This document shows, piece after piece, positions 24,647 through 33,173 of a stretch of DNA of 64,000 bases (positions within the stretch are counted from its first letter, which is position 1; each line of letters opens with the position of its first letter). The translations under genes were made by a program, and so were the position numbers. The stretch covers positions 124,001-188,000 of the forward strand of contig NZ_BMTR01000010.1 of the NCBI RefSeq assembly GCF_014649775.1. The letters are read 5' to 3'. Origin of the DNA: Streptomyces longisporoflavus (GTDB lineage Bacteria > Actinomycetota > Actinomycetes > Streptomycetales > Streptomycetaceae). A model generated the notes under the pieces. That model worked only from the letters and a program-made list of their open reading frames with translations. It was not told where the DNA came from and searched no databases.

Positions 24647-25570
24647 ATGAGTTTGCGTCTGAGCACCGTGATCCTGCCCGTCCGCCGCTGGCACGAGGGC
24701 GGCAAGGAGCGTTGGCAGCGGGCGGAGGAGCTCGGCTTCCACACCGCGTACACCTACGACCACCTCTCCTGGCGGACCTTCCGCGACGGCCCCTGGTTCG
24801 GTGCGGTGCCGACCCTGACCGCGGCCGCGGCAGCCACCGACCGGATGCGCCTCGGCACCCTGGTCACCTCGCCGAACTTCCGTCACCCGGTCACCCTCGC
24901 CAAGGACCTGATCACGCTGGACGACGTGTCCGACGGCCGGATCACCCTCGGCATCGGCGCGGGCGGCAACGGCTTCGACGCCACCGCGCTGCTCAAGCCC
25001 TCGCAAGAGCCCTGGACCCCGCGCGAGCGGGCCGACCACTTCGGCGAGTTTCTGCCCCTGCTCGACCGCCTTCTGACCGAAGACGTCGTTTCGTACGAGG
25101 GCGAGTACTACTCGGCGTCCGAGGTGCGCAACATCCCCGGCTGCGTCCAGCGCCCCCGACTGCCCTTCGCCGTGGCCGCCACCGGACCCCGCGGCCTGAA
25201 GCTCGCCGCGCGCCACGGACAGGCCTGGGTGACCACGGGCGACCCGAAGCTGTTCGAGAACGGCACTCCGGAGCAGTCACTTCAAGCCATCCGCGGCCAG
25301 GCCGAGAAGCTGGCCACGGCGTGCGACGCGATCGGCCGCGATGTCGCCGAAGTCGACAAGATCTTGCTCACCGGGTTCACCCCCGACCGCCCCCTGGACT
25401 CCTTCGACGCGTTCGTTGACTTCGCCGGCAACCACGCTGAGCTGGGATTCAACGAGATCGTTCTGCACTGGCCGCTTCCCGGAACGGATTTCGCGGCCGA
25501 CGAGAAGCTCTTCGAGCGGATCGCCACGGAGGCCCTGGTCCAGCTGGGAGGCAGCACGGCAGGGGCGTAA
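24647..25570 (+). CDS. LLM-class flavin-dependent oxidoreductase
   Basis: Predicted luciferase-like monooxygenase or F420-dependent oxidoreductase, a cytosolic TIM barrel of 307 residues. Typical elements are the opening LRLSTVILPVRRW, TYDHLSWR near 40, TRMRLGTLVTSPNFRHP-like segment near 65-85, GRITLGIGAGG near 100-110, and AVAATGPRGLKLAARHG near 175-190. Streptomyces makes F420, so an F420-linked hydride transfer is plausible, but FMN cannot be excluded. It lies between kptA and a HAD gene with no overlap. The substrate is unknown. Confidence 0.88.
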   Translation: MSLRLSTVILPVRRWHEGGKERWQRAEELGFHTAYTYDHLSWRTFRDGPWFGAVPTLTAAAAATDRMRLGTLVTSPNFRHPVTLAKDLITLDDVSDGRITLGIGAGGNGFDATALLKPSQEPWTPRERADHFGEFLPLLDRLLTEDVVSYEGEYYSASEVRNIPGCVQRPRLPFAVAATGPRGLKLAARHGQAWVTTGDPKLFENGTPEQSLQAIRGQAEKLATACDAIGRDVAEVDKILLTGFTPDRPLDSFDAFVDFAGNHAELGFNEIVLHWPLPGTDFAADEKLFERIATEALVQLGGSTAGA

Positions 25571-25631
25571 CGGCACTCAGATGTGCAACCCAGCGCACGC
25601 CCGTGCAGCCAGGTGCGGGACAATCGGTGGC

Positions 25632-26519
25632 GTGACCTCAGCTACCGAACGGCCCGAGTCCCCGGCCGCCTCCGTCCCCCACCGGCCCAAGGCCCGGCTG
25701 ATCGCCACGGACCTGGACGGCACCCTGCTGCGTGACGACAAGTCAGTGTCCGACCGCACCGTCGCCGCACTCGCCGCCGCCGAGCGGGCCGGGATCGAGG
25801 TCTTCTTCGTGACCGGCCGCCCGGCCCGCTGGATGGACGTCGTCAGCTCCCACGTCCACGGCCACGGCCTCGCCATCTGCGGAAACGGCGCCGCCGTTGT
25901 CGACCTGCACGACGGCTCGGGCGGCCACCGCTTCGTGAAGGTGCGGGAGCTGCGGCGCGAGGACGCGCTCGACGTCGTCCGCCTCCTGCGCGCGGCGGCC
26001 CCCGGCACGTCCTTCGCGGTCGAGCGGACCGGCGGCCTGCACCACGAACCGACGTACCCGCCCCTCCACCTGGAGCCCGGCGAGAGCGTCGCCCCCGCCG
26101 AGAAGCTCCTCGCCGAGGACTCGGAGAACGCGACCCAGCCCATCCTGAAGGTGTTGGCCTTCCACCCCGAGCTCGCGCCCGACGAGTTCCTGGTCGTGGC
26201 CCGTGAGGCCGTGCGCGGGCAGGTGGAGATCACCCGCTCGAGCCCGAGCGCCCTGCTCGAGATCAGCGGCCCCGGCGTCTCCAAGGCCAGCACCCTGGAG
26301 CTGTGCTGCGCCGAGCGCGGCATCACGCCCGCGGAGGTCGTCGCCTTCGGGGACATGCCGAACGACATCGAGATGCTCGGCTGGGCGGGCACGTCGTACG
26401 CGATGGGCAACGCTCACCCGGACGTGCTCGCGGCCGCATCGGGACGCACGGTCGCCAACAACGAGGACGGCGTCGCGGTCGTCATCGAGCGGATCCTGAG
26501 CGAGCAGCAGGACCAGTAG
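25632..26519 (+). CDS. HAD-superfamily hydrolase, Cof/HAD-IIB type
   Basis: Predicted cytosolic phosphatase of 295 residues from the GTG at 25632. The frame continues upstream into the LLM gene without support. Motif I is DLDGTLL (Asp near 26), motif II TGRPARW, and motif IV GDMPNDIEML (Asp near 241 and 245). Architecture is the same as the HAD gene at 15245. The GTG is preceded by ACAATC at about eight bases and no ribosome site, which suggests a leaderless message. The last eight codons and the stop are duplicated in tandem just downstream. Confidence 0.88.
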   Translation: MTSATERPESPAASVPHRPKARLIATDLDGTLLRDDKSVSDRTVAALAAAERAGIEVFFVTGRPARWMDVVSSHVHGHGLAICGNGAAVVDLHDGSGGHRFVKVRELRREDALDVVRLLRAAAPGTSFAVERTGGLHHEPTYPPLHLEPGESVAPAEKLLAEDSENATQPILKVLAFHPELAPDEFLVVAREAVRGQVEITRSSPSALLEISGPGVSKASTLELCCAERGITPAEVVAFGDMPNDIEMLGWAGTSYAMGNAHPDVLAAASGRTVANNEDGVAVVIERILSEQQDQ

Positions 26520-26548
26520 GACCTGAGCGAGCAACAGGATCAGTAGGA
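26495..26548. repeat. 27-bp tandem duplication of the HAD gene's 3' end
   Basis: Units 26495-26521 and 26522-26548 match at 25 of 27 positions. The first encodes the C-terminus LSEQQDQ plus stop; the second repeats the same codons and stop downstream in the same frame. It lies in the short gap before the convergent sensor kinase gene. Confidence 0.85.
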
Positions 26549-26577
26549 ACAGGATGACCGGCGGGGCGGGGCGCGGT

Positions 26578-28377
26578 TCAGTACGGCGCCTGCCACACCA
26601 CCGTCGTACCGGCCCCGTCCTCCCCGATGCCGGCCCCGTACCAACTGTCCCCGCCGAGTGACTCCGCACGTCTCTTGAGGTTCTTCAGGCCGCTGCGCCG
26701 GCCGCCCTCCGTGATGCCGATGCCGTCGTCCGAGACCGTCAGACGTACGCCCTGCTGGCGGTCGGGAAGGATCACCGTCGCGTCGACGACGACGTCGATG
26801 CGGTCGGCGCGCGCGTGCCGGAACGCGTTGGACAGCGCCTCGCGCAGCGCCGCGATGAGGTTCTTGCCGGTGAGCTCGCCGACCACGGTGTCGACGGGGC
26901 CCGTGAAGTGGTGCGTGGGCTTGAAGCCGAGCGGCACGGCGGCCATGTTGATCTCGCGCAGGACACGCGTACGGAGCCCGGAAGGTGCCTCGGCAGGTCC
27001 CTGCTGCAGGGCGAAGATCGCCGTGCGGATCTCCTGGATCGTCACGTCCAGCTCGTCGACGGCCTTGCCCACACCCGTCTGCACCTCGGGCACGACCGAC
27101 CTGCGCTGAGCGCTCTCCAGCATCATCCCGGTGGCGAACAGGCGCTGGATGACCAGGTCGTGCAGGTCCCGCGCGATGCGGTCGCGGTCCTCGTACACCG
27201 CGAGCCGTTCACGGTCGCGCTGTGCCTCGGCCATCATCAGCGCGAGCGCGGCCTGCGAGGCGAACTGGGTGGCCAGCGTCCGCTCGGTCTCGCTGAACGG
27301 CCGCGCTCCACGCGCGCGTGGCGTGACGAGTGTCCCCATGACACGTCCGTCGCTCTGCAGCGGCAGCATCATGACGGGCCCGTAGCCGCGGGCGAGGTCG
27401 GTCATGACGCGCGGGTCCGTGGCCGCGTCGTCGAGGAAGACCGCGTCACCGGCGAGCAGTTCGCCGATGATGTGGCTCTCCGGGGGGATGACCGCGCCGA
27501 GCATCCCGGGGGGTTCGTCCGCGGATACGGCCACGATCTCCATGCCGCCCTCCTCGTCGGGCAGGAGCACGATTCCGGCGGCCGAGTCGGCGAGATGGCG
27601 GGCCTGTTCGGCGACGACGGCGAGCGCCTCCTCCGCGTCGCTGCCCGAGAGCAGCGCCGTGGTGACCGCCACGGAGCCGTCGATCCACCGCTCGCGCTGC
27701 ATGGCGGCTTCGTAGAGACGGGCGTTGCCGATGGCGATGCCCGCCTCCGTGGCGAGCACGCGGACCATGTGCGCGTCGTACTCGTTGAAGTCGGCGCCGC
27801 CCCGCTTCTCGGTCAGGTAGAGGTTGCCGAAGATCTCGCCCTGGACGCGGATGGGGACGCCGAGGAAGGTCCGCATCGGCGGGTGATGGGCCGGGAAGCC
27901 GCACGAACGCGGGTCGGCCGACAGATCCGCGAGGCGCAGCGTCTCGGGCTGGTGGATGAGGGCGCCGAGCAACCCCTTGTGTCCGTCCGGCAGGCGCCCG
28001 ATGCGGTCGGCGGTCTCCTCGTCGATTCCGGTGTAGACGAAGTCGGAGAGGCCCTTGCCGTCCCCGGAGACGACGCCGATCGCCGCGTAGTGGGCGTCCG
28101 CGAGCTCGGCGGCCGTGACGCAGATGCGGTCGAGCGTGGTGTGCAGTTCGAGCCCGGCGCCGACGGATCGCATCGCCTCCAGCAACTGCGGCACCCGCGC
28201 GGTCAGCTCGGGGGAGAGCCCCTGGAGACCGCGGGTCGCCTGCTCGGCCGCCTCGGAGGCGTCCGGCGTGCCCGCCGTGCTCGGCGTGTCCGGTGCACCC
28301 GTAGCGCCCGGTGCACCCGGAGCGCCCGGTGTGGCGTCGGGGTCCGGCGAGGCCGCGGAGGGCGAGGGAGCTGGCAT
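26578..28377 (-). CDS. GAF-domain sensor histidine kinase (DevS/NarL-partner type)
   Basis: Predicted soluble two-component kinase of 599 residues. An Ala/Pro/Gly-rich N-terminal tail (about 1-40) precedes two GAF domains (about 65-215 and 230-380). HisKA_3 dimerisation follows with the phospho-acceptor His near 406 (DRDRIARDLHDLVIQRLF), then HATPase_c (about 490-599) with DGIGI. The layout equals that of mycobacterial DevS/DosT, whose GAF domains bind haem and sense oxygen or redox state. Whether haem is bound here is unknown. It lies just downstream of cydCD on the same strand, which makes a respiratory signal plausible. No response regulator gene is in the window. Confidence 0.9.
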   Translation of the reverse strand: MPAPSPSAASPDPDATPGAPGAPGATGAPDTPSTAGTPDASEAAEQATRGLQGLSPELTARVPQLLEAMRSVGAGLELHTTLDRICVTAAELADAHYAAIGVVSGDGKGLSDFVYTGIDEETADRIGRLPDGHKGLLGALIHQPETLRLADLSADPRSCGFPAHHPPMRTFLGVPIRVQGEIFGNLYLTEKRGGADFNEYDAHMVRVLATEAGIAIGNARLYEAAMQRERWIDGSVAVTTALLSGSDAEEALAVVAEQARHLADSAAGIVLLPDEEGGMEIVAVSADEPPGMLGAVIPPESHIIGELLAGDAVFLDDAATDPRVMTDLARGYGPVMMLPLQSDGRVMGTLVTPRARGARPFSETERTLATQFASQAALALMMAEAQRDRERLAVYEDRDRIARDLHDLVIQRLFATGMMLESAQRRSVVPEVQTGVGKAVDELDVTIQEIRTAIFALQQGPAEAPSGLRTRVLREINMAAVPLGFKPTHHFTGPVDTVVGELTGKNLIAALREALSNAFRHARADRIDVVVDATVILPDRQQGVRLTVSDDGIGITEGGRRSGLKNLKRRAESLGGDSWYGAGIGEDGAGTTVVWQAPY

Positions 28378-28431
28378 GCCTTGAGAGTAGTTAGTCCTAT
28401 TTAGCGAGGAAAGTCGGCGCCCACGACCGAC

Positions 28432-28470
28432 GGGCGCGGGCGCCGGGCGCGGGCGCCGGGCGCGGGCGCC
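28432..28470. repeat. Three perfect 13-bp repeats between cydCD and the sensor kinase
   Basis: GGGCGCGGGCGCC occurs three times head to tail (28432, 28445, 28458). The array begins seven bases beyond the cydCD stop in the direction of transcription. Each unit is partly self-complementary (GGCGCC), so it may fold. Confidence 0.85.
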
Positions 28471-28477
28471 GGCCTTC

Positions 28478-31400
28478 CTACCCCGCCGCCGTCACCAGCA
28501 GATCCGCCGCCCGCTCCCGCTCCCGCATGCGCCGCAGCGGCCCGTCCACCACCACGAGGTCCGCGTACGCACCGCGCTGCACTACCCGACCTGCGTCCAG
28601 GACGATCACCTCGTCCACCGCGTCGAGGCCGGCGAGGCGATGCGTGATGAGCAGCGTCGTACGCCCTTCGGTGGCCGCGAGCAGATCCTCGGTGAGTGCG
28701 TCGGCGGTCGGCAGGTCGAGGTGTTCGGCGGGCTCGTCCAGGACGAGGACGGGGAAGTCGGCGAGCAGCGCGCGGGCCAGGGCGATGCGCTGGCGCTGGC
28801 CTCCGGAGAGGCGGGCGCCGTGCTCGCCGACCAGGGTGTCGAGCCCTTCGGGGAGCGAGTCGGTCCACTCCCGCAGCCGGGCCCGCTCCAGGGCGCCGCG
28901 CAGTTCGTCGTCACTGGCGCCCTTGCGCGCGATGAGCAGGTTCTCCCGTACGGAACTGTCGAAGATGTGCGCGTCCTGCGCGCAGAGCCCGACGAACTCG
29001 CGCACGGTGTCGCCGTCCAGCGTGGCCGCGTCCGTGCCGCCCAGGCTGTACGTGCCTCCGCTCGCCCCCAGGAAGCGCAGCAGCACCTGGGCCAGCGTCG
29101 TCTTGCCGGAACCCGAAGCCCCGACCACCGCGATACGCCGCCCGCGCTCCAGCGTCAGGGTGACGCCTGCGAGCGCGTCCCGGTCCTGGCCGTCGTACCG
29201 GGCGTGCAGTCCCTCGACACGGAGCGGGAACGGCGTCCGCGGGCGCTCTGCGGGGACAGCGGGCTCGGGGACGGGCTCGGCCGCGTCGAGAACCTCGTAG
29301 ACGCGCTCGGCGCTCTTCATGACGCGCTGGCGGTACTGCACGGCGAGCGGGAGACCGAGGACCGCCTCGAAAGCGGCGAGCGGGGTGAGGACGACGACGG
29401 CGAGCGCGACGCCGCTGAGCCGGCCGTCGTGCAGCGCCTGTACGCCGACGATGGCCGCGGCTGCCACGGTGAGCCCGGTGGCGAGCGCCCCGAGCCCGTC
29501 GCCGAGCGCGGTGGCCGTGGCGGTCCTGGACGCGATCCGGGTCAGCTCGGCATCGGCTTCCTTCGCCTTGGCCGTACGACGGGTCAGCGCGCCCGCGACC
29601 GTCAACTCCGCGGTGCCGGTGAGCAGATCGGCCACGCGGGTGGCGAGCACTCCGCGCGCGGGGGCCAGCTTGCGCTCCGCCCGGCGGGCGACGGCTCCGG
29701 AGAGCAGCGGTACGCCCACGCCGGCGATGATCAGGCCGACGGCGAGTACCGCGCCCGCCTCGGGCAGCAGCCATGCGGTGAAGCCGACGGCTCCGGCGCC
29801 CACCGCCGCGGCGGCCGACGCGGGCAGGAGCCACCGCAGCCAGTAGTCCTGCAAGGCGTCCACGTCGGCGACGAGGCGGGAGAGCAGGTCACCGCGGCGG
29901 GTCTTCCCCAGGCCGGCGGGGGCGAGGCGCTCCAGGCGCCGGTAGACGGCGACGCGGGTGTCGGCCAGCATGCGCAGGACGGCGTCGTGCGAGACGAGGC
30001 GCTCCGCGTAACGGAACACGGCACGGCCCATCCCGAAGGCGCGGGTAGCCGTCACCGCGATCATCAGATGCATCACCGGGGGCTGCTCCGAGGCCCGGCT
30101 GATCAACCACCCGGAGGTGGCCATCAGCCCCACGGAACTGCCGATCGCCAGGGCACCGAGCAGGAGCGCGAGAGCGAGCTTGCCCTTACGTGCCTGCGCC
30201 GCATCCCGCACCCGGGCCAGGACCCCGGCCCTCGGGCGGGGCTGTTCCGCGACGCCCACCACGCCGACCGGCGCTTCCGCAGGCCCCGAGCCCGCGAGCC
30301 CCGACGCCCCCGCCACCTCGCTGTCCGGCACCGGCGCCGCCAACTCATCCGACACCGCCGCCCCTGAGCCGGCAGCCCCGAAAGCGCCGGCCGATGCCTC
30401 CGTCAGAGCCGACGCCGACGCCGACGCCGCCACCGACCCCCCAAGCCGTACGACCCGATCCGCGATCCCCAGCAACGCGGGCCGGTGCACCACCAGCAGC
30501 ACGGTCCGCCCCACGGCAAGCTGCCGGACCGCCTCGACGACCCCCGCCTCGGTCTCCCCGTCCAGAGCCGCGGTCGGCTCGTCGAGCAGCACCACGGGCC
30601 GGTCGGCGAGGAACGCCCGCGCCAGGGCGAGCCGCTGTCGCTGTCCCGCGGACAAGCCGGCGCCGTCCTCCCCCAACACGGTCTGCGCCCCGGCGGGCAG
30701 CGCGGAGACGAACTCCAGGGCCCCCGCCGCATCCAACGCGTCCCGCACGGAAGCGTCGTCCGCGTCCGGCCGCGCAAGCCGTACGTTCTCCGCGATGGTC
30801 CCCGCGTACAAGTGCGGCCGCTGCGGGACCCAGGCGATCCGCTCCCGCCACTGTTCCGGCGCGACCTCGGCCAGGTCGACGCCCCCGACGCACACCCGGC
30901 CCTCGGTGGGTTCCACGAACCCGAGAATTACGTCGAGCAGCGTCGACTTGCCCACCCCGCTGGGACCGACCAGAGCCACGGTCTCGCCGGGCCGCACCGC
31001 GAACGACACCCCGGAGACCGCGTCAGAGGCCCGCCCCGGATACCGCACCGTCACGCCCTCCACACTCAGCGCGCCGTCCGGCACCGCACCCGTCCCGGCG
31101 GTCCGCACCGGGGACTCCAGTACCTGGAAGATCTCCTCGGCGGCGGAGAGCCCCTCCGCCGCCGCGTGGTACTGCGCACCGACCTGACGCAGCGGGAGAT
31201 AGGCCTCGGGCGCGAGGATCAGGATCACCAGACCCACGTACAGATCCATGTCGCCGTGGACGAGCCGCATCCCGATCGTCACCGCGACCAGCGCCACCGA
31301 CAGCGTCGCGAGGAGCTCAAGGGCGAACGACGACAGGAAGGCGATGCGCAACGTACGCATTGTCGCCTGCCGGTACTCGCCGGTGATCTGCCGGATCGAC

Positions 31401-32062
31401 TCGGCCTGTGCCTTCGCCCGCCCGAACACCTTCAGCGTCGGCAGACCCGCCACCACGTCGAGGAAGTGCCCCGACAGACGGGAGAGGAGCCGCCACTGGC
31501 GGTCCATCCGGTTCTGGGTCGCCATGCCGATGAGGATCATGAAGACCGGGATCAGCGGCAGTGTCACGACGATGATCGCCGCGGACACCCAGTCCTCGGT
31601 GACGATCCTCGCGAGCACCGCCACCGGCACCACCACCGCGAGACCCAGCTGCGGCAGATAGCGCGAGAAGTAGTCGTCCAGAGCGTCCACGCCCCGCGTC
31701 GCAAGCGAGACCAGCGAGCCGGTCCGCTGCCCTCCCAGCCAGCCCGGCCCCAGCTCGCCCGCCCGCTCGAGCAGCCGCCCCCGCAGCTCCGACTTCACCG
31801 CCGCGCTCGCCCGGTGTGCGGCCAGCTCGGTCAGCCAGGCGACGAGCGCCCGCCCCGCGGCGACCACCGCGAGCAGCACGAGCGGCGTCCCCAGGTCACC
31901 TAGGGCGAGCCCCTTTTGGAAGGCCCCGACCACGATCTCGGCGATGAGCATCGCCTGGGCGACGACCAACCCCGCCCCGGCCACACCGAGGATCACCACC
32001 GCGACCAGGAAGAACCGGGTGGCACGGGCGTACCTGAGCAGACGCGGGTCGATCGGTTTCAC
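28478..32062 (-). CDS. cydCD: CydC-CydD fused ABC transporter for cytochrome bd assembly
   Basis: Exports glutathione/cysteine-type thiols or haem-related compounds needed to assemble cytochrome bd oxidase in the membrane. In most bacteria CydD and CydC are separate; here one polypeptide of about 1,194 residues holds two complete half-transporters. First half: helices about 15-310, Walker A GPSGVGKST, signature LSAGQRQRLALARA, Walker B VVLLDEPTAALDG. Second half: helices about 660-950, Walker A GASGSGKTT, signature LSGGQRQRIALARA, Walker B LVLDEPAEHLD. A low-complexity Ala/Ser/Val linker (about 560-620) joins them. The likely start is GTG 32062 (VKPIDPRLL), or GTG 32071. Both lie at a parS site, and the GTG at 32062 is its right half. 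Downstream of cydB. Confidence 0.93.
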   Translation of the reverse strand: MKPIDPRLLRYARATRFFLVAVVILGVAGAGLVVAQAMLIAEIVVGAFQKGLALGDLGTPLVLLAVVAAGRALVAWLTELAAHRASAAVKSELRGRLLERAGELGPGWLGGQRTGSLVSLATRGVDALDDYFSRYLPQLGLAVVVPVAVLARIVTEDWVSAAIIVVTLPLIPVFMILIGMATQNRMDRQWRLLSRLSGHFLDVVAGLPTLKVFGRAKAQAESIRQITGEYRQATMRTLRIAFLSSFALELLATLSVALVAVTIGMRLVHGDMDLYVGLVILILAPEAYLPLRQVGAQYHAAAEGLSAAEEIFQVLESPVRTAGTGAVPDGALSVEGVTVRYPGRASDAVSGVSFAVRPGETVALVGPSGVGKSTLLDVILGFVEPTEGRVCVGGVDLAEVAPEQWRERIAWVPQRPHLYAGTIAENVRLARPDADDASVRDALDAAGALEFVSALPAGAQTVLGEDGAGLSAGQRQRLALARAFLADRPVVLLDEPTAALDGETEAGVVEAVRQLAVGRTVLLVVHRPALLGIADRVVRLGGSVAASASASALTEASAGAFGAAGSGAAVSDELAAPVPDSEVAGASGLAGSGPAEAPVGVVGVAEQPRPRAGVLARVRDAAQARKGKLALALLLGALAIGSSVGLMATSGWLISRASEQPPVMHLMIAVTATRAFGMGRAVFRYAERLVSHDAVLRMLADTRVAVYRRLERLAPAGLGKTRRGDLLSRLVADVDALQDYWLRWLLPASAAAAVGAGAVGFTAWLLPEAGAVLAVGLIIAGVGVPLLSGAVARRAERKLAPARGVLATRVADLLTGTAELTVAGALTRRTAKAKEADAELTRIASRTATATALGDGLGALATGLTVAAAAIVGVQALHDGRLSGVALAVVVLTPLAAFEAVLGLPLAVQYRQRVMKSAERVYEVLDAAEPVPEPAVPAERPRTPFPLRVEGLHARYDGQDRDALAGVTLTLERGRRIAVVGASGSGKTTLAQVLLRFLGASGGTYSLGGTDAATLDGDTVREFVGLCAQDAHIFDSSVRENLLIARKGASDDELRGALERARLREWTDSLPEGLDTLVGEHGARLSGGQRQRIALARALLADFPVLVLDEPAEHLDLPTADALTEDLLAATEGRTTLLITHRLAGLDAVDEVIVLDAGRVVQRGAYADLVVVDGPLRRMRERERAADLLVTAAG

Positions 32063-32069
32063 GTGAAAC
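32056..32069. other. parS: Perfect parS (ParB-binding) site at the cydCD start
   Basis: GTTTCACGTGAAAC, the 14-base parS core. Read on the minus strand, its right half GTGAAAC is the GTG-AAA that opens cydCD. ParB binding is known for this palindrome in Streptomyces; occupancy here is inferred. Confidence 0.9.
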
Positions 32070-32154
32070 ACACCCTCCGAAGAAACCGAGGAACGGGACA
32101 AGGAGCGGGACAAGGAACGGCACAATCACCTGTCGGGATCACCGAACGGACGCC

Positions 32155-33159
32155 TCAGTGCGCCGCATCAGCAATGTGCTGCGTCCCGATCCGCTTGCGG
32201 AACACCCAGTAGGTCCACGACTGATAGAGCAGCACGACCGGCGTCGCGATGGCGGCACACCAGGTCATGATCTTCAAGGTGTAGGGACTCGACGAGGCGT
32301 TGGTGACCGTGAGGCTCCACTCCTCGTTCAGCGACGACGGCATGACGTTCGGGAACAGCGTCAGGAAGAGCATCGCGACGGCAGCCGCGATCGTGATGCC
32401 CGACAGCGCGAACGACCAGCCCTCGCGGCCCATCCTGATCGCCACGATCGCACCGACGAGCGCGACCACGGCCACGGCCATCGCGACCAGGCTCTTGCCG
32501 TCGCCGTTGTCCGCCTGCGTCCAGAGCAGGAACCCGAGCGCCAGCACAGCGGTCACCAGGCCGAGCCCGAGCGCCAGCTTCCGCGCCCGCATCCGGATGT
32601 CCCCGACCGTCTTGAGCGAGGCGAACACCGCGCCGTGGAAGGTGAACAGCGTCAGGGTGACCAGACCACCGAGGATCGCGTACGGGTTCAGCAGGTCCCA
32701 GAAGCTGCCCACGTACTCCTTGTGGGCGTCGATCGCCACGCCGCGCGTGATGTTGGCGAAGGCCACGCCCCACAGCACGGCCGGGATCAGCGAGGTCCAG
32801 AAGATGGCCTGCTCCCAGTTGCGCTGCCACTTCTCCTCGGGCCGCTTCGCCCGGTACTCGAAGGCGACACCGCGCACGATCAGGCAGAGCAGGATGATCA
32901 GGAGCGGCAGATAGAAGCCGGAGAAGAGCGTCGCGTACCACTCGGGGAAAGCGGCGAAGGTCGCGCCGCCCGCCGTGAGCAGCCACACCTCGTTGCCGTC
33001 CCACACGGGGCCGATGGTGTTGATGAGGACGCGCTTCTCGGTCCGGTCGCGGGCGAGCAGCTTGGTGAGGACGCCGATCCCGAAGTCGAAGCCCTCCAGG
33101 AAGAAGTAGCCGATCCACAGTACGGCGATCAGCACGAACCAGATGTCGTGAAGTTCCAT
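32155..33159 (-). CDS. cydB: Cytochrome bd oxidase subunit II
   Basis: Membrane subunit of the bd-type quinol oxidase, which reduces oxygen to water with high affinity. The 334 residues from the ATG at 33159 (MELHDIWFVLI) form about eight to nine helices. The family motifs GYFFLEGFDFGIG near 20-32 and IGPVWDGNEVWLL near 52-64 are intact. A TTG three codons upstream is less likely because GGGAG is spaced correctly for the ATG. It follows cydA by 14 bases, so cydA and cydB are co-transcribed, with cydCD next. Confidence 0.96.
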   Translation of the reverse strand: MELHDIWFVLIAVLWIGYFFLEGFDFGIGVLTKLLARDRTEKRVLINTIGPVWDGNEVWLLTAGGATFAAFPEWYATLFSGFYLPLLIILLCLIVRGVAFEYRAKRPEEKWQRNWEQAIFWTSLIPAVLWGVAFANITRGVAIDAHKEYVGSFWDLLNPYAILGGLVTLTLFTFHGAVFASLKTVGDIRMRARKLALGLGLVTAVLALGFLLWTQADNGDGKSLVAMAVAVVALVGAIVAIRMGREGWSFALSGITIAAAVAMLFLTLFPNVMPSSLNEEWSLTVTNASSSPYTLKIMTWCAAIATPVVLLYQSWTYWVFRKRIGTQHIADAAH

Positions 33160-33173
33160 GACGGTCAACTCCC

